Assembly (NCBI GenBank): GCA_013154075.1
Contig: JAADDG010000191.1
Coordinates: 1-11,485, forward strand
Length of the DNA: 11,485 bases
Reading direction: 5' to 3'
Source of the DNA: Campylobacterota bacterium
Lineage (GTDB): Bacteria > Campylobacterota > Campylobacteria > Campylobacterales > JAADDG01
In this document: positions 1 through 6,937 of the stretch, one piece after another
Layout: each line of letters begins with the position of its first letter
How positions within the stretch are numbered: position 1 is the first letter of the stretch
Translations under genes and position numbers: made by a program
The notes under the pieces: generated by a model
Told to the model about the DNA's origin: nothing
The model's database searches: none
The model's input: only the letters and a program-made list of their open reading frames with translations

Positions 1-550
1 TGAAAGCGAAAAAATCCTGCATCTGCTTTACAAGCTCCTCCATACCGCTTTTTCCGGCCCCGCTAACAGCTTGATAAGTAGCTACATCCACCCTAACGAT
101 ATCGAAAGCGTCATCCAAAGGCTTCAAAGCCTGCACCATCTGAATGGTAGAGCAATTAGGATTGGATATGATTCCTGTCTCTTTCCAAGCCGCGATATCC
201 TCCGGATTGACTTCCGGCACCACCAAAGGAACATCCGGATTCATTCTAAAATGGCTCGTATTATCGATCACTACGGCTCCACCCTCTACCGCAAACTTCG
301 CATAATGAGCGGACACCGAACCGCCGGCGCTAAAAAAGGCTATATCCACCTCATTCTCTTCAAAAACCGTCTCCGTAAGCTCTTTTACTTTATAACTCTC
401 ACCCTTAAATTCTATCTCGCTTCCCGCACTTCTGCTGCTTGCCAAAGGTAAAACCTCTCCTACGGGGAAATCCGTCTCTTCCAAAACTCTAAAAATCTCT
501 TCGCCGACCGCACCGGTCGCTCCAACTACGGCGATATTGTATTTTCTCAT
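1..550 (-). CDS. asd: Aspartate-semialdehyde dehydrogenase, N-terminal part (cut by window edge)
   Basis: This enzyme reduces aspartyl-4-phosphate to aspartate-4-semialdehyde with NADPH in the cytoplasm, on the route to lysine/diaminopimelate, threonine and methionine. The first 183 codons are present, roughly half of a usual protein of about 340 residues; the rest lies left of the window. Visible hallmarks are the N-terminal NADP-binding loop GATGAVG (residues 10-16), the segment FFSAGGSVS (72-80), and the active-site motif SNPNCST with the catalytic cysteine at residue 133. The ATG at 548-550 begins MRKYNIAVVGATGAVGEE, exactly where this family should start. It sits 2 nt after the stop codon of the upstream response-regulator gene, so the two are probably cotranscribed. 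The family identity is very secure; the C-terminal half cannot be judged. Confidence 0.96.
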   Translation of the reverse strand, partial: MRKYNIAVVGATGAVGEEIFRVLEETDFPVGEVLPLASSRSAGSEIEFKGESYKVKELTETVFEENEVDIAFFSAGGSVSAHYAKFAVEGGAVVIDNTSHFRMNPDVPLVVPEVNPEDIAAWKETGIISNPNCSTIQMVQALKPLDDAFDIVRVDVATYQAVSGAGKSGMEELVKQMQDFFAF

Positions 551-552
551 CT

Positions 553-1902
553 CTAACTCACCTTTATATCATATTTTTTTATTTTCTTTTCCAAGCTTCG
601 CATACTCATTCCAAGCATAGAAGAAGACTGCTTCAAATCATAGTTAAAATTCTCTAAAACTTCTATAATAAGCTCTCTTTCCATCTCGTTTATATCTTTT
701 TTGGGTTTTCTGCTCTCCAAAAAAAGATCTTCTTTACTTATCTCCTCGCCTTCGCTAAGTACGGCTGCTCTCTCTATCACCGACAAAAGCTCTCTTACGT
801 TTCCTGGCCAAGAGTAGTTTAAAAGCTCCTCTTTAGCCTCTTTCGAGAGTCTTTTTTCACTAAAGCCGTACTTTTTACAAATACCCTTCAAAGCCACTTC
901 GGCGATCTCTACGATCTCCTCTCTTCTCTCTCTAAGAGGGGGAATGTTGATAGGAATGGTATTTAAACGATAAAAGAGATCTTCTCTAAACTCTCCCTCT
1001 TTTATCTTTTTATCTATGTCGGCATTTGTAGCGGAAATAATTCTAACATCTATTTTTATAGGTTTCAAGCCCCCAAGCCTCATAATCTCCTTCTCTTGCA
1101 AAGCTCTTAAAATCTTAGCCTGCAAAGAGATAGGCATCTCCGCTATCTCGTCCAAAAAAAGTGTCCCTCCGTCGGCAAGCTCGAAATAGCCCTTTTTGGA
1201 AGCGGTAGCATCGGTAAAAGCCCCCTTCTCATATCCAAAAAGCTCGCTTTCAAGAAGATTTTCGGGAATAGCCGCCATATTGATGGCCACAAAAGGTTTA
1301 TCTTTTCTTAGAGAATTTTGATGTATATATTTGGCAAAAAGCTCTTTTCCCACTCCGCTCTCTCCCAAAAGCATCACCGAAGCGTCCGTTTTGGCGGCTC
1401 TTAAAGCAAAATCGAGAGTCTTTTGAAGTTTCGGAGAGATGGAGTAAAAAAGCTTTCTTCTCTCTCCTTTTCTTCTCTCTATCTTAACTTCCCTCGTATC
1501 CTCTTTGCCGACTCTTCTATCAGGTCTCTTCCTCTTTTCAAGAGGTTTTACCTTCTTTAGCTGCTCGACCCTCTCTATCGCCTGTACCAGCGTTTCTACT
1601 TCAAAAGGTTTCGTCAAAAAATCCTTCACACCAAGGCGCAAAAGCTCTATAGCGACGTTTAAATCCGCATTGCCCGTAATAACGATGATATCAAACTCCC
1701 CGCCAAGCTCTTTGGCAAACTCCACACCGTTTTTCTTAGGCATATTGATATCGGTTATTATAAGATCGAAACTCTTATCGAGCTTCTCCATCGCGTCTAT
1801 TGCGTTTTTGAAAGTATGAACTTCGAACTGAGGATACTCTTTTAGAGAGATTTCGAGAGATTTTCTCATATTGATATCGTCTTCGACTATGGCTATCTTC
1901 AT
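553..1902 (-). CDS. flgR: Sigma-54-dependent response regulator, FlgR/NtrC type
   Basis: This 449-residue cytoplasmic activator of sigma-54 RNA polymerase has three parts. The receiver domain (1-115) has acidic residues EDD at 7-9, a phospho-acceptor Asp51 in TDINMP, Thr76 and Lys98 in TKPF. A very basic and acidic linker (about 117-150) follows. The AAA+ domain (about 155-385) has Walker A GESGVGKE (180-187), the sigma-54 contact loop GAFTDA (227-232), Walker B ending in DE (251-252), the arginine-rich segment FREDLFYRLN (305-314) and WPGNVREL (365-372). The C-terminus (404-449) looks like a somewhat degenerate Fis-type helix-turn-helix. No sensor kinase gene is next to it. In C. jejuni flgR precedes asd, as here, which supports a flagellar regulator; a different NtrC-family role remains possible. 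The ATG at 1900-1902 follows a purine-rich GGGGAGAGG. Confidence 0.85.
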   Translation of the reverse strand: MKIAIVEDDINMRKSLEISLKEYPQFEVHTFKNAIDAMEKLDKSFDLIITDINMPKKNGVEFAKELGGEFDIIVITGNADLNVAIELLRLGVKDFLTKPFEVETLVQAIERVEQLKKVKPLEKRKRPDRRVGKEDTREVKIERRKGERRKLFYSISPKLQKTLDFALRAAKTDASVMLLGESGVGKELFAKYIHQNSLRKDKPFVAINMAAIPENLLESELFGYEKGAFTDATASKKGYFELADGGTLFLDEIAEMPISLQAKILRALQEKEIMRLGGLKPIKIDVRIISATNADIDKKIKEGEFREDLFYRLNTIPINIPPLRERREEIVEIAEVALKGICKKYGFSEKRLSKEAKEELLNYSWPGNVRELLSVIERAAVLSEGEEISKEDLFLESRKPKKDINEMERELIIEVLENFNYDLKQSSSMLGMSMRSLEKKIKKYDIKVS

Positions 1903-1982
1903 CCTCTCCCCGCTTTTGTAAAATTAGTCGAATGATATCAAAAAAAAGTTTGAATTAAAAGCTATAAAAATAAAAGACCATA

Positions 1983-2384
1983 CTATTTCAATTCATCAGC
2001 ATTTATATCCAAAGTATCACAAACTCTTTCAAACAATTCTTGAGCAAAATCCAAAACTTCTTTTATTTCCGCTCTTGAAGGTAAAGGTCGATTAAATGTA
2101 GGATATGCCTCTTCTATATGATATTTCGTAATCTTATCCAATAAATCCAACTTATCATCTAAATTAATAAAATCACTAACAAGCTTATATATTCTAACCA
2201 AATCGTGAGTCTTTAAAATTTGGCGATTTTCATAAGCTAAAAAAGCCTTTAACGCTTTTTCTACGGCATAATGAATTTCCACAGCCGTTACATCACTATA
2301 ATGATTTGATTCATAAAAAAGTTTAGCTCCACTCAAATTATGCCAAGCCTTTTTAAGCCACTCTTTAGCACTAATCTCGTTCAT
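1983..2384 (-). CDS. HEPN-domain protein, partner of the upstream nucleotidyltransferase
   Basis: This small, mostly helical protein (133 residues) belongs to the HEPN superfamily, COG2250-like by eye. It shows the family pattern of an N-terminal AKEWLKKAWHNL helix, HYAVEKALKAFLAY (39-51) and KTHDL (58-62). Arg54 and His60 form an R-x5-H pair that would fit the HEPN RNase motif Rx4-6H, but this assignment is tentative. I chose the ATG at 2382-2384, which lies inside the end of the upstream nucleotidyltransferase gene (14-nt overlap) and is preceded by AGAGGAAAAG. A TTG at 2412-2414 would add ten residues but has no ribosome site. The overlap implies translational coupling. In MNT/HEPN pairs the HEPN protein is usually the toxin, an RNA-cleaving enzyme kept silent by the nucleotidyltransferase; that role is inferred, since some COG2250 pairs have no proven toxicity. 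Confidence 0.87.
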   Translation of the reverse strand: MNEISAKEWLKKAWHNLSGAKLFYESNHYSDVTAVEIHYAVEKALKAFLAYENRQILKTHDLVRIYKLVSDFINLDDKLDLLDKITKYHIEEAYPTFNRPLPSRAEIKEVLDFAQELFERVCDTLDINADELK

Positions 2385-2703
2385 ACCAAACTTTTCCTCT
2401 TTGCAAAATATCAACTTTATAAAAATAGTCTTCTCTTTTTTCTATCTCTTCGGTGGGAGCGGAAAGGATATCTATACCTCCTATTTCATAATTCATTCTG
2501 ATATCCCTAAGTCTTTTCATGGCTTCAAGCTCAAATTCTCTGATATTTTTCTCATTCAATCCGCTTTTTAACAAAAACAGATCGATATCACTCTCATCAT
2601 TGGGATTTCCGTAAGCAAAAGAACCGAAAAGAATAATTTTATCCGGATTCAACGGTTTCAATCTCTCGACTATCAAAGTTCTCAACTCTTCCAAATCAAC
2701 CAC
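2371..2703 (-). CDS. Minimal nucleotidyltransferase (MNT), probable antitoxin
   Basis: This 110-residue protein of the DNA polymerase beta-like nucleotidyltransferase superfamily carries the signature GS-x10-DxD: Gly27-Ser28 in LFGSFAYG, then Asp39 and Asp41 in SDIDLF. A likely third carboxylate is Asp78 in GGIDIL. It is a single domain of the length usual for minimal nucleotidyltransferases. The start is GTG at 2701-2703, preceded by GGGAGGA at a spacing of about 5 nt; no better start is visible. It is the first gene of a two-gene unit with the HEPN gene, which overlaps its last 14 nt. In studied systems MntA-type proteins neutralise the HEPN toxin by adding AMP to it. Here that function is inferred from gene pairing and motifs; the specific HEPN target residue cannot be shown. 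Confidence 0.88.
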   Translation of the reverse strand: MVDLEELRTLIVERLKPLNPDKIILFGSFAYGNPNDESDIDLFLLKSGLNEKNIREFELEAMKRLRDIRMNYEIGGIDILSAPTEEIEKREDYFYKVDILQRGKVWYERD

Positions 2704-2737
2704 AAAAATCCTCCCGCTTTTTTCAGCTGCTATCCTA

Positions 2738-2746
2738 ATTATAACA
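2738..2746 (-). promoter_or_regulatory. Extended -10 promoter of the MNT/HEPN pair
   Basis: On the minus strand this reads TGT-TATAAT, a perfect -10 hexamer (2738-2743) with the extended TGn element. Transcription would start near 2731, giving a leader of about 28 nt before the GTG start at 2703. No good -35 hexamer is seen around 2761-2766, which is common in Campylobacterota. It allows the pair to be expressed separately from the upstream nitrate operon. Confidence 0.6.
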
Positions 2747-2749
2747 CAC

Positions 2750-2771
2750 GGATATCTAAAATCCCATATCC
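2750..2771 (-). repeat. Inverted repeat over the -35/spacer region of the MNT/HEPN promoter
   Basis: GGATAT and ATATCC form perfect 6-bp arms separated by 10 nt, covering the last codons and stop of nirA and extending 2 to 6 nt beyond it. It ends 4 nt upstream of the extended -10 element, so it could be an operator for autoregulation, as in many toxin-antitoxin units. It has no T-run after it on the minus strand, so it is not an intrinsic terminator. Arms this short can arise by chance. Confidence 0.35.
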
Positions 2772-4654
2772 TTCAAAATTTCGCTAAACACTCTATATCT
2801 TTGCAAAGAGTCGGGATGAATCATCTTATAAACGATATCCGCTATATTTTTGGGAATGGTTTTGTCTATTTTATTGGGATGCAGAGGCTTTTTATTCCCC
2901 ACCGGCATAAAATCGTAAATCTCCAAATAAGCCCTCTCGCCCGTCAATCTCTCGTATATCTCATTTCCGAAAGCAAAGATCTCAAAAGACTCCATCCCGC
3001 CAACGGGTTTAAATCTATTTAAAGTAAATCTATAATCCAATCCGCCTTTTTCAAGCACATAATTAAAACTCATCAAAAAGCCTATAGCCCCTTTGCTAAA
3101 AGCGCTCAAATACCTAAAATAAAAATCCTCGAAACTCTCCCTATCCAACCTATTTTCGGAATACTCCTTCATCAAATGGGACAAAAGCTCCTTTACCATA
3201 AAAAGAGGAACAGCCTTTAGAATAGTAACAGCCTCTTTTTTTCGGCTGAGGCTTCCTCCCATCAAAATATCGACAGCCTCTACCGTCTCTCCTTCATACT
3301 TCGTTTTAGCCCCGACAAATCCGATATCTCCCCACTCATGGATACCGCATCCCTTCACACAGGCACTCCAATACATCCTAATTTTCGCATCCTTTAAAGG
3401 AACCGCTTTCTCAAGATATTCAGCCGTCTCTATAGCATCGGGCTTGTTAGCTATCACACCGAAACTACACTCGTTTTTACCCGCACAGGCTACAAGATTG
3501 TTTTTATAAGGAGAGTCGATATTTTTGTACTTTTTGAAAAAATCGCTACTTAAAACATCCTCCACATCCCTAACGCCGGTAATATAGAGGTTTTGCTCCA
3601 CGCTCAGCCTTATTTCTCCTCCTCTATCTTGTGCGATTTCAGCCGCCTCTATCATATCGGTTCCGCTAAAGATACCCCCGGCAACCACCGCATGAAGAGC
3701 GAAAGAGCCGTCTTTCAAAGCAACTTTTCCCTGATTGTTCTCAAAGTGCTCCATCCTACAAAGTCTCTCGCCGCTTTTTTGATAACTTTTGCCGCTAAAC
3801 TCCACCAGAGCCTCTCTAAAGCTCTCCATTCCGACAGACTCTATCAAAAAATATAATCTGTTTTTGTTTCTGTTATCCCTAAAGCCGTACTCTTTATAAA
3901 GAGAGATCAGATTTTCATAAAATTCCACCACATCCACAGGCTTTAAAAATATATCCGCACTCTGAGCTATTTTGCCAACTTTCCCGCCCAAATAGACATT
4001 GTAGCCGTAAACTCCGTCCTTTACCGCCAACACGAAACAGGCATCATGCCCGAAAGCGTTGCATCTGTTTGCCACGGAGCTTGTTATGGAGGTGTTAAAT
4101 TTTCTTGGAAGAGTGCCTATCCACTCATCTTTTTTTAAAAACAGCTGCTGCATATCGCTTAGAATGGAAAAACTCTCAAAAAAGTTATCCAAAGCAAGCC
4201 CGTCCAAAGGATCGCAAACGATATTTCTCAAATTATCTATTCCCGTCTGATAGCTAGTAATCCCCACCTCTTCCAATCTCGCAAAAATCGTGGGAACATC
4301 CTCTATCTTGATATTTCTAAGCTCAACCTGCATTCTTGTAGTAAGATCGATATAATCCTCCCCGAAATCTCTCGCAACTTCGCCAAGCACTTTAGCCTGA
4401 AGAGCGCTGAGCCTTCCGCCGGGAATCCTAACTCTTAGCATAAACTTTTTAGGGGTAAATTCGTTTTTGTCAAAAAGTCCGAAATATTTCAAAAATACAT
4501 TTTTATCCTCGCTCTCTATTGCATCATACCCCTTTCTTGATAGCTCCAAAAGCCTCTCATACGCCTCTTTGGGAGAGAGTTTGGCCTTTACGGATTCGAC
4601 TTTATTTATCTTTTTGCTTCTTTTCTCTTTTGCGGTTTTCAAATCTTTTATCAT
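2756..4654 (-). CDS. nirA: Siroheme ferredoxin-type nitrite reductase with a C-terminal extension
   Basis: This cytoplasmic enzyme (632 residues) is predicted to reduce nitrite to ammonium with six electrons, the last step of nitrate assimilation. It has the duplicated nitrite/sulfite reductase fold. The first ferredoxin-like half contains RIPGGRLSALQ and LTTRMQVELR (about 76-113). The first siroheme half contains TSSVANRCNAFG (191-202). The second half holds the [4Fe-4S]-siroheme cysteines: Cys390 and Cys396 (C-x5-C), Cys432 and Cys436 (C-x3-C). The N-terminus has a lysine-rich stretch of about 25 residues. About 110 residues follow the point (near 518) where the usual catalytic domain should end. 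Sulfite reductase is the alternative, but the preceding nitrate reductase favours nitrite. Its ATG overlaps the stop of the nitrate reductase gene (ATGA), so the two are translationally coupled. No ferredoxin gene for it is nearby. Confidence 0.93.
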   Translation of the reverse strand: MIKDLKTAKEKRSKKINKVESVKAKLSPKEAYERLLELSRKGYDAIESEDKNVFLKYFGLFDKNEFTPKKFMLRVRIPGGRLSALQAKVLGEVARDFGEDYIDLTTRMQVELRNIKIEDVPTIFARLEEVGITSYQTGIDNLRNIVCDPLDGLALDNFFESFSILSDMQQLFLKKDEWIGTLPRKFNTSITSSVANRCNAFGHDACFVLAVKDGVYGYNVYLGGKVGKIAQSADIFLKPVDVVEFYENLISLYKEYGFRDNRNKNRLYFLIESVGMESFREALVEFSGKSYQKSGERLCRMEHFENNQGKVALKDGSFALHAVVAGGIFSGTDMIEAAEIAQDRGGEIRLSVEQNLYITGVRDVEDVLSSDFFKKYKNIDSPYKNNLVACAGKNECSFGVIANKPDAIETAEYLEKAVPLKDAKIRMYWSACVKGCGIHEWGDIGFVGAKTKYEGETVEAVDILMGGSLSRKKEAVTILKAVPLFMVKELLSHLMKEYSENRLDRESFEDFYFRYLSAFSKGAIGFLMSFNYVLEKGGLDYRFTLNRFKPVGGMESFEIFAFGNEIYERLTGERAYLEIYDFMPVGNKKPLHPNKIDKTIPKNIADIVYKMIHPDSLQRYRVFSEILKDMGF

Positions 4655-6936
4655 TCGTTCATCTCCCTCTCTTTTACTCCGCTTTGTTCTTTCTCTCTCT
4701 CCTTCATATACCCTATGGCTCCTAAAATCTCATCTTTTAGTTTTATCCCTTGAGGCACCTTTGCAGAATGCAGCTGAACGGCCGTCTGTTTGTAATTTGG
4801 CTCTCCGCTTACCGGATCGAAAAGAGAATTGGTTAAGCTATTGATCAATTGAGAGCTGTAATGAAAAGGTACAAACACACTCCCAGGCGCCACAAGCTCC
4901 GTAACTCTAACAACCAGATTATCGACTCTGCCTCTTGGAGTGCTCAAAGAGATCCGATCGTAATTTTTCACCTCAAGCTTTTTAGCATCTTTTGGATTGA
5001 TATCTATCCAAGCTTCCGGCGCCAAATCGTCCAAAATCTTGATAGATCCGGTTTTGGTTCTGGTATGAAAATGCTCAACCGTCCGCCCCGTATTCAAAAC
5101 AAAAGGCAAACTCTCACAAACGCCCTCTTCCAAAGGCCGCCAATCGGCGCATATAAATCTAGCTTTCCCATCATCATGATTGAAAGGCATATCATCCCCG
5201 TAAAGTCTCACACACCCATCGGGATATTTCTCATTGCAAGGCCATTGAATTCCGCCCATCCGCTCTATCTTTTCATAACTCATACCGCTATAATCGCAAA
5301 AACGCCCTTTGCTTATTCTCCTAATCTCTTCAAACACGTCTTTTGGCTCTTTGATATCTTTAAAAAGCAGATCCCTAACCCCGAAATATTCGCTAAATTC
5401 CAAAACTATATCCAGATCGCTTTTGCTTAAAGCGGGAGGATTTACGGCCTTGTTGGCCTTATTGCATCTTCTTTCGCTGTTTGTATAGCATCCCTCTTTC
5501 TCTCCCCACGTAGCGGCGGCGAAAATCACGTCGGCAATTTGAGCCGTATCGCTCATAAAAGCATCCTGCACCACCAAAATATCAAGCTTTTTCAAAGCCT
5601 TTCTAAGTCTGTTTTGATCGGGAAAACTTACCAAAGGATTGGTACAGACAACCCAAAGAGCCTTTATTTCTCCTCTCTCTATCGCTTCTACTATTTGAGC
5701 GTATTTGTATCCTCTCTCTTTTGGGATCAAACTCTCCTCCACCCCTATCAAAGAGGCAAATTCCGCTCTATCTCTATCACTTTCAAACTTCCTATATCCC
5801 GGAATGGAAGAGGTAAAACCAAACTCCCTCGTTCCCATGGCGTTGCACTGTCCGGTGATACTAAAGGGAGCGCACCCCTCTTTGCCTATTTTGCCGGTCA
5901 TTATGGCAAGATTGTTTATAGCGCTTACGGTATCCGTACCCAAAGCGGACTGATTGACTCCCATCGTCCAGCAAATCAGAGACTTTTCGCTTGTGGCATA
6001 TAGTTTGGCCAGATGGTAGAGCTCTTTTGTAGAGACTCCGCTTATGTGAGCCACTTCTCCCGGCTTATAGTTTTGGATATGCTTTACAAACTCTCTCCAG
6101 CCGTCGGTTTTATTCTTTATAAACTTCTCGTCATACCAACCCTGCTCCCAAATAATATAGGCAAGACCGTTTAAAAGCGCCAAATCGGCTCTCGGCTTTA
6201 TAGGCACATAGATATCAGCAAGCTGAGAGGTTTTGCTGCGTCTTGGATCGATAACCACTATCTTTTTGTTTTTTCTGTTTTTCATCAAATGGTGTACGAT
6301 TATGGGATGGTTATCCGCAAGATTGGCACCTATTACAAAAACTACCTCGGCTTTGGCTATATCCTCATAGCTTCCAGTAGGGCCGTCGCTTCCGAAACTC
6401 TGCTTGTATCCCGATACCGCACTCGCCATACAAAGAGTGGTGTTTCCGTCATAATTGTTGGTTTGCAATCCAAGCTGAACGAATTTGCCCAAAGCGTAAA
6501 ACTCTTCGGTTAGAAGCTGTCCTGTGGATATGACGGCCACAGCTCTATTTCCATATTTTGATTGAATCTCTTTAAATTTTTCAGCCGTAAAAGAGAACGC
6601 CTCTTCCCAGCTTACATCTCTAAGTTTCCCCTCTTTTCTAATTTTGGGATTTAGAGTTCTGTTGTCGGCGTAAAGCATATAGTGTTCGCTAAGCCCTTTT
6701 GGGCAGAGAGTTCCCATATTCACATCGTGAGCGGGATCGCCTTTGGTATAAGTGGCTTTGCCTTCTTTTACGCCGATATAAAGACCGCATCCCACCCCGC
6801 AATATCCGCAGGTGGATTTGACCCAGAAATCCGGCTTTTTGGCCTTTGCTATCTTGCCGAAAATCGGATCGTCCACAAGAGCGTATTTATCCTCTTTGAT
6901 ATCAAGCCCCAAAAAATCTTTTATTTTTTCAATCAT
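4651..6936 (-). CDS. nasA: Assimilatory molybdopterin nitrate reductase, catalytic subunit
   Basis: This enzyme (761 residues; NasA/NarB type of the molybdopterin oxidoreductase superfamily) is predicted to reduce nitrate to nitrite in the cytoplasm using bis-MGD molybdenum and one [4Fe-4S] cluster. Cluster ligands are Cys43, Cys46, Cys50 and Cys78 (C-x2-C-x3-C-x27-C), followed by the conserved Lys80. The probable Mo ligand is Cys169 in TTLCMASAV. The segments VIGANLADNHPI and WVVCTNPLVSFPD are typical of NapA/NasA/NarB. No twin-arginine signal is seen, unlike periplasmic NapA, and there is no C-terminal [2Fe-2S] domain as in Klebsiella NasA. The tail is highly charged. I chose the ATG at 6934-6936: AAAGGGG lies 5 nt upstream and the previous gene's TGA ends 1 nt before. 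A TTG at 6958-6960 would add eight residues inside the upstream gene but lacks such a site. Confidence 0.93.
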   Translation of the reverse strand: MIEKIKDFLGLDIKEDKYALVDDPIFGKIAKAKKPDFWVKSTCGYCGVGCGLYIGVKEGKATYTKGDPAHDVNMGTLCPKGLSEHYMLYADNRTLNPKIRKEGKLRDVSWEEAFSFTAEKFKEIQSKYGNRAVAVISTGQLLTEEFYALGKFVQLGLQTNNYDGNTTLCMASAVSGYKQSFGSDGPTGSYEDIAKAEVVFVIGANLADNHPIIVHHLMKNRKNKKIVVIDPRRSKTSQLADIYVPIKPRADLALLNGLAYIIWEQGWYDEKFIKNKTDGWREFVKHIQNYKPGEVAHISGVSTKELYHLAKLYATSEKSLICWTMGVNQSALGTDTVSAINNLAIMTGKIGKEGCAPFSITGQCNAMGTREFGFTSSIPGYRKFESDRDRAEFASLIGVEESLIPKERGYKYAQIVEAIERGEIKALWVVCTNPLVSFPDQNRLRKALKKLDILVVQDAFMSDTAQIADVIFAAATWGEKEGCYTNSERRCNKANKAVNPPALSKSDLDIVLEFSEYFGVRDLLFKDIKEPKDVFEEIRRISKGRFCDYSGMSYEKIERMGGIQWPCNEKYPDGCVRLYGDDMPFNHDDGKARFICADWRPLEEGVCESLPFVLNTGRTVEHFHTRTKTGSIKILDDLAPEAWIDINPKDAKKLEVKNYDRISLSTPRGRVDNLVVRVTELVAPGSVFVPFHYSSQLINSLTNSLFDPVSGEPNYKQTAVQLHSAKVPQGIKLKDEILGAIGYMKEREKEQSGVKEREMNE

Positions 6937-6937
6937 T

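Noticed and set aside
71..451. Open frame on the plus strand opposite asd, and similar plus-strand frames across the window.
   Set aside because: They lie antisense to genes with clear catalytic motifs, show no recognisable domain and mostly lack ribosome sites; they are shadows of the minus-strand genes.
1938..1953. Short TCAAA/TTTGA symmetry with an A/T run between the HEPN gene and the response regulator, considered as a terminator or promoter.
   Set aside because: Five AT pairs around the run itself do not make a terminator. A nearby TTGATA (about 1935-1940) has no -10 hexamer at correct spacing, so I could not place a promoter for the response regulator.
2385..2414. TTG at 2412-2414 as the start of the HEPN gene.
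   Set aside because: The added ten residues (MIFCKEEKFG) are not family-like and no ribosome site precedes it; the ATG at 2384 begins a typical HEPN N-terminus.
2750..2771. Inverted repeat GGATAT/ATATCC as an intrinsic terminator of the nitrate operon.
   Set aside because: The stem is short and AT-rich, and no T-run follows on the transcribed strand; it fits better as a possible operator.
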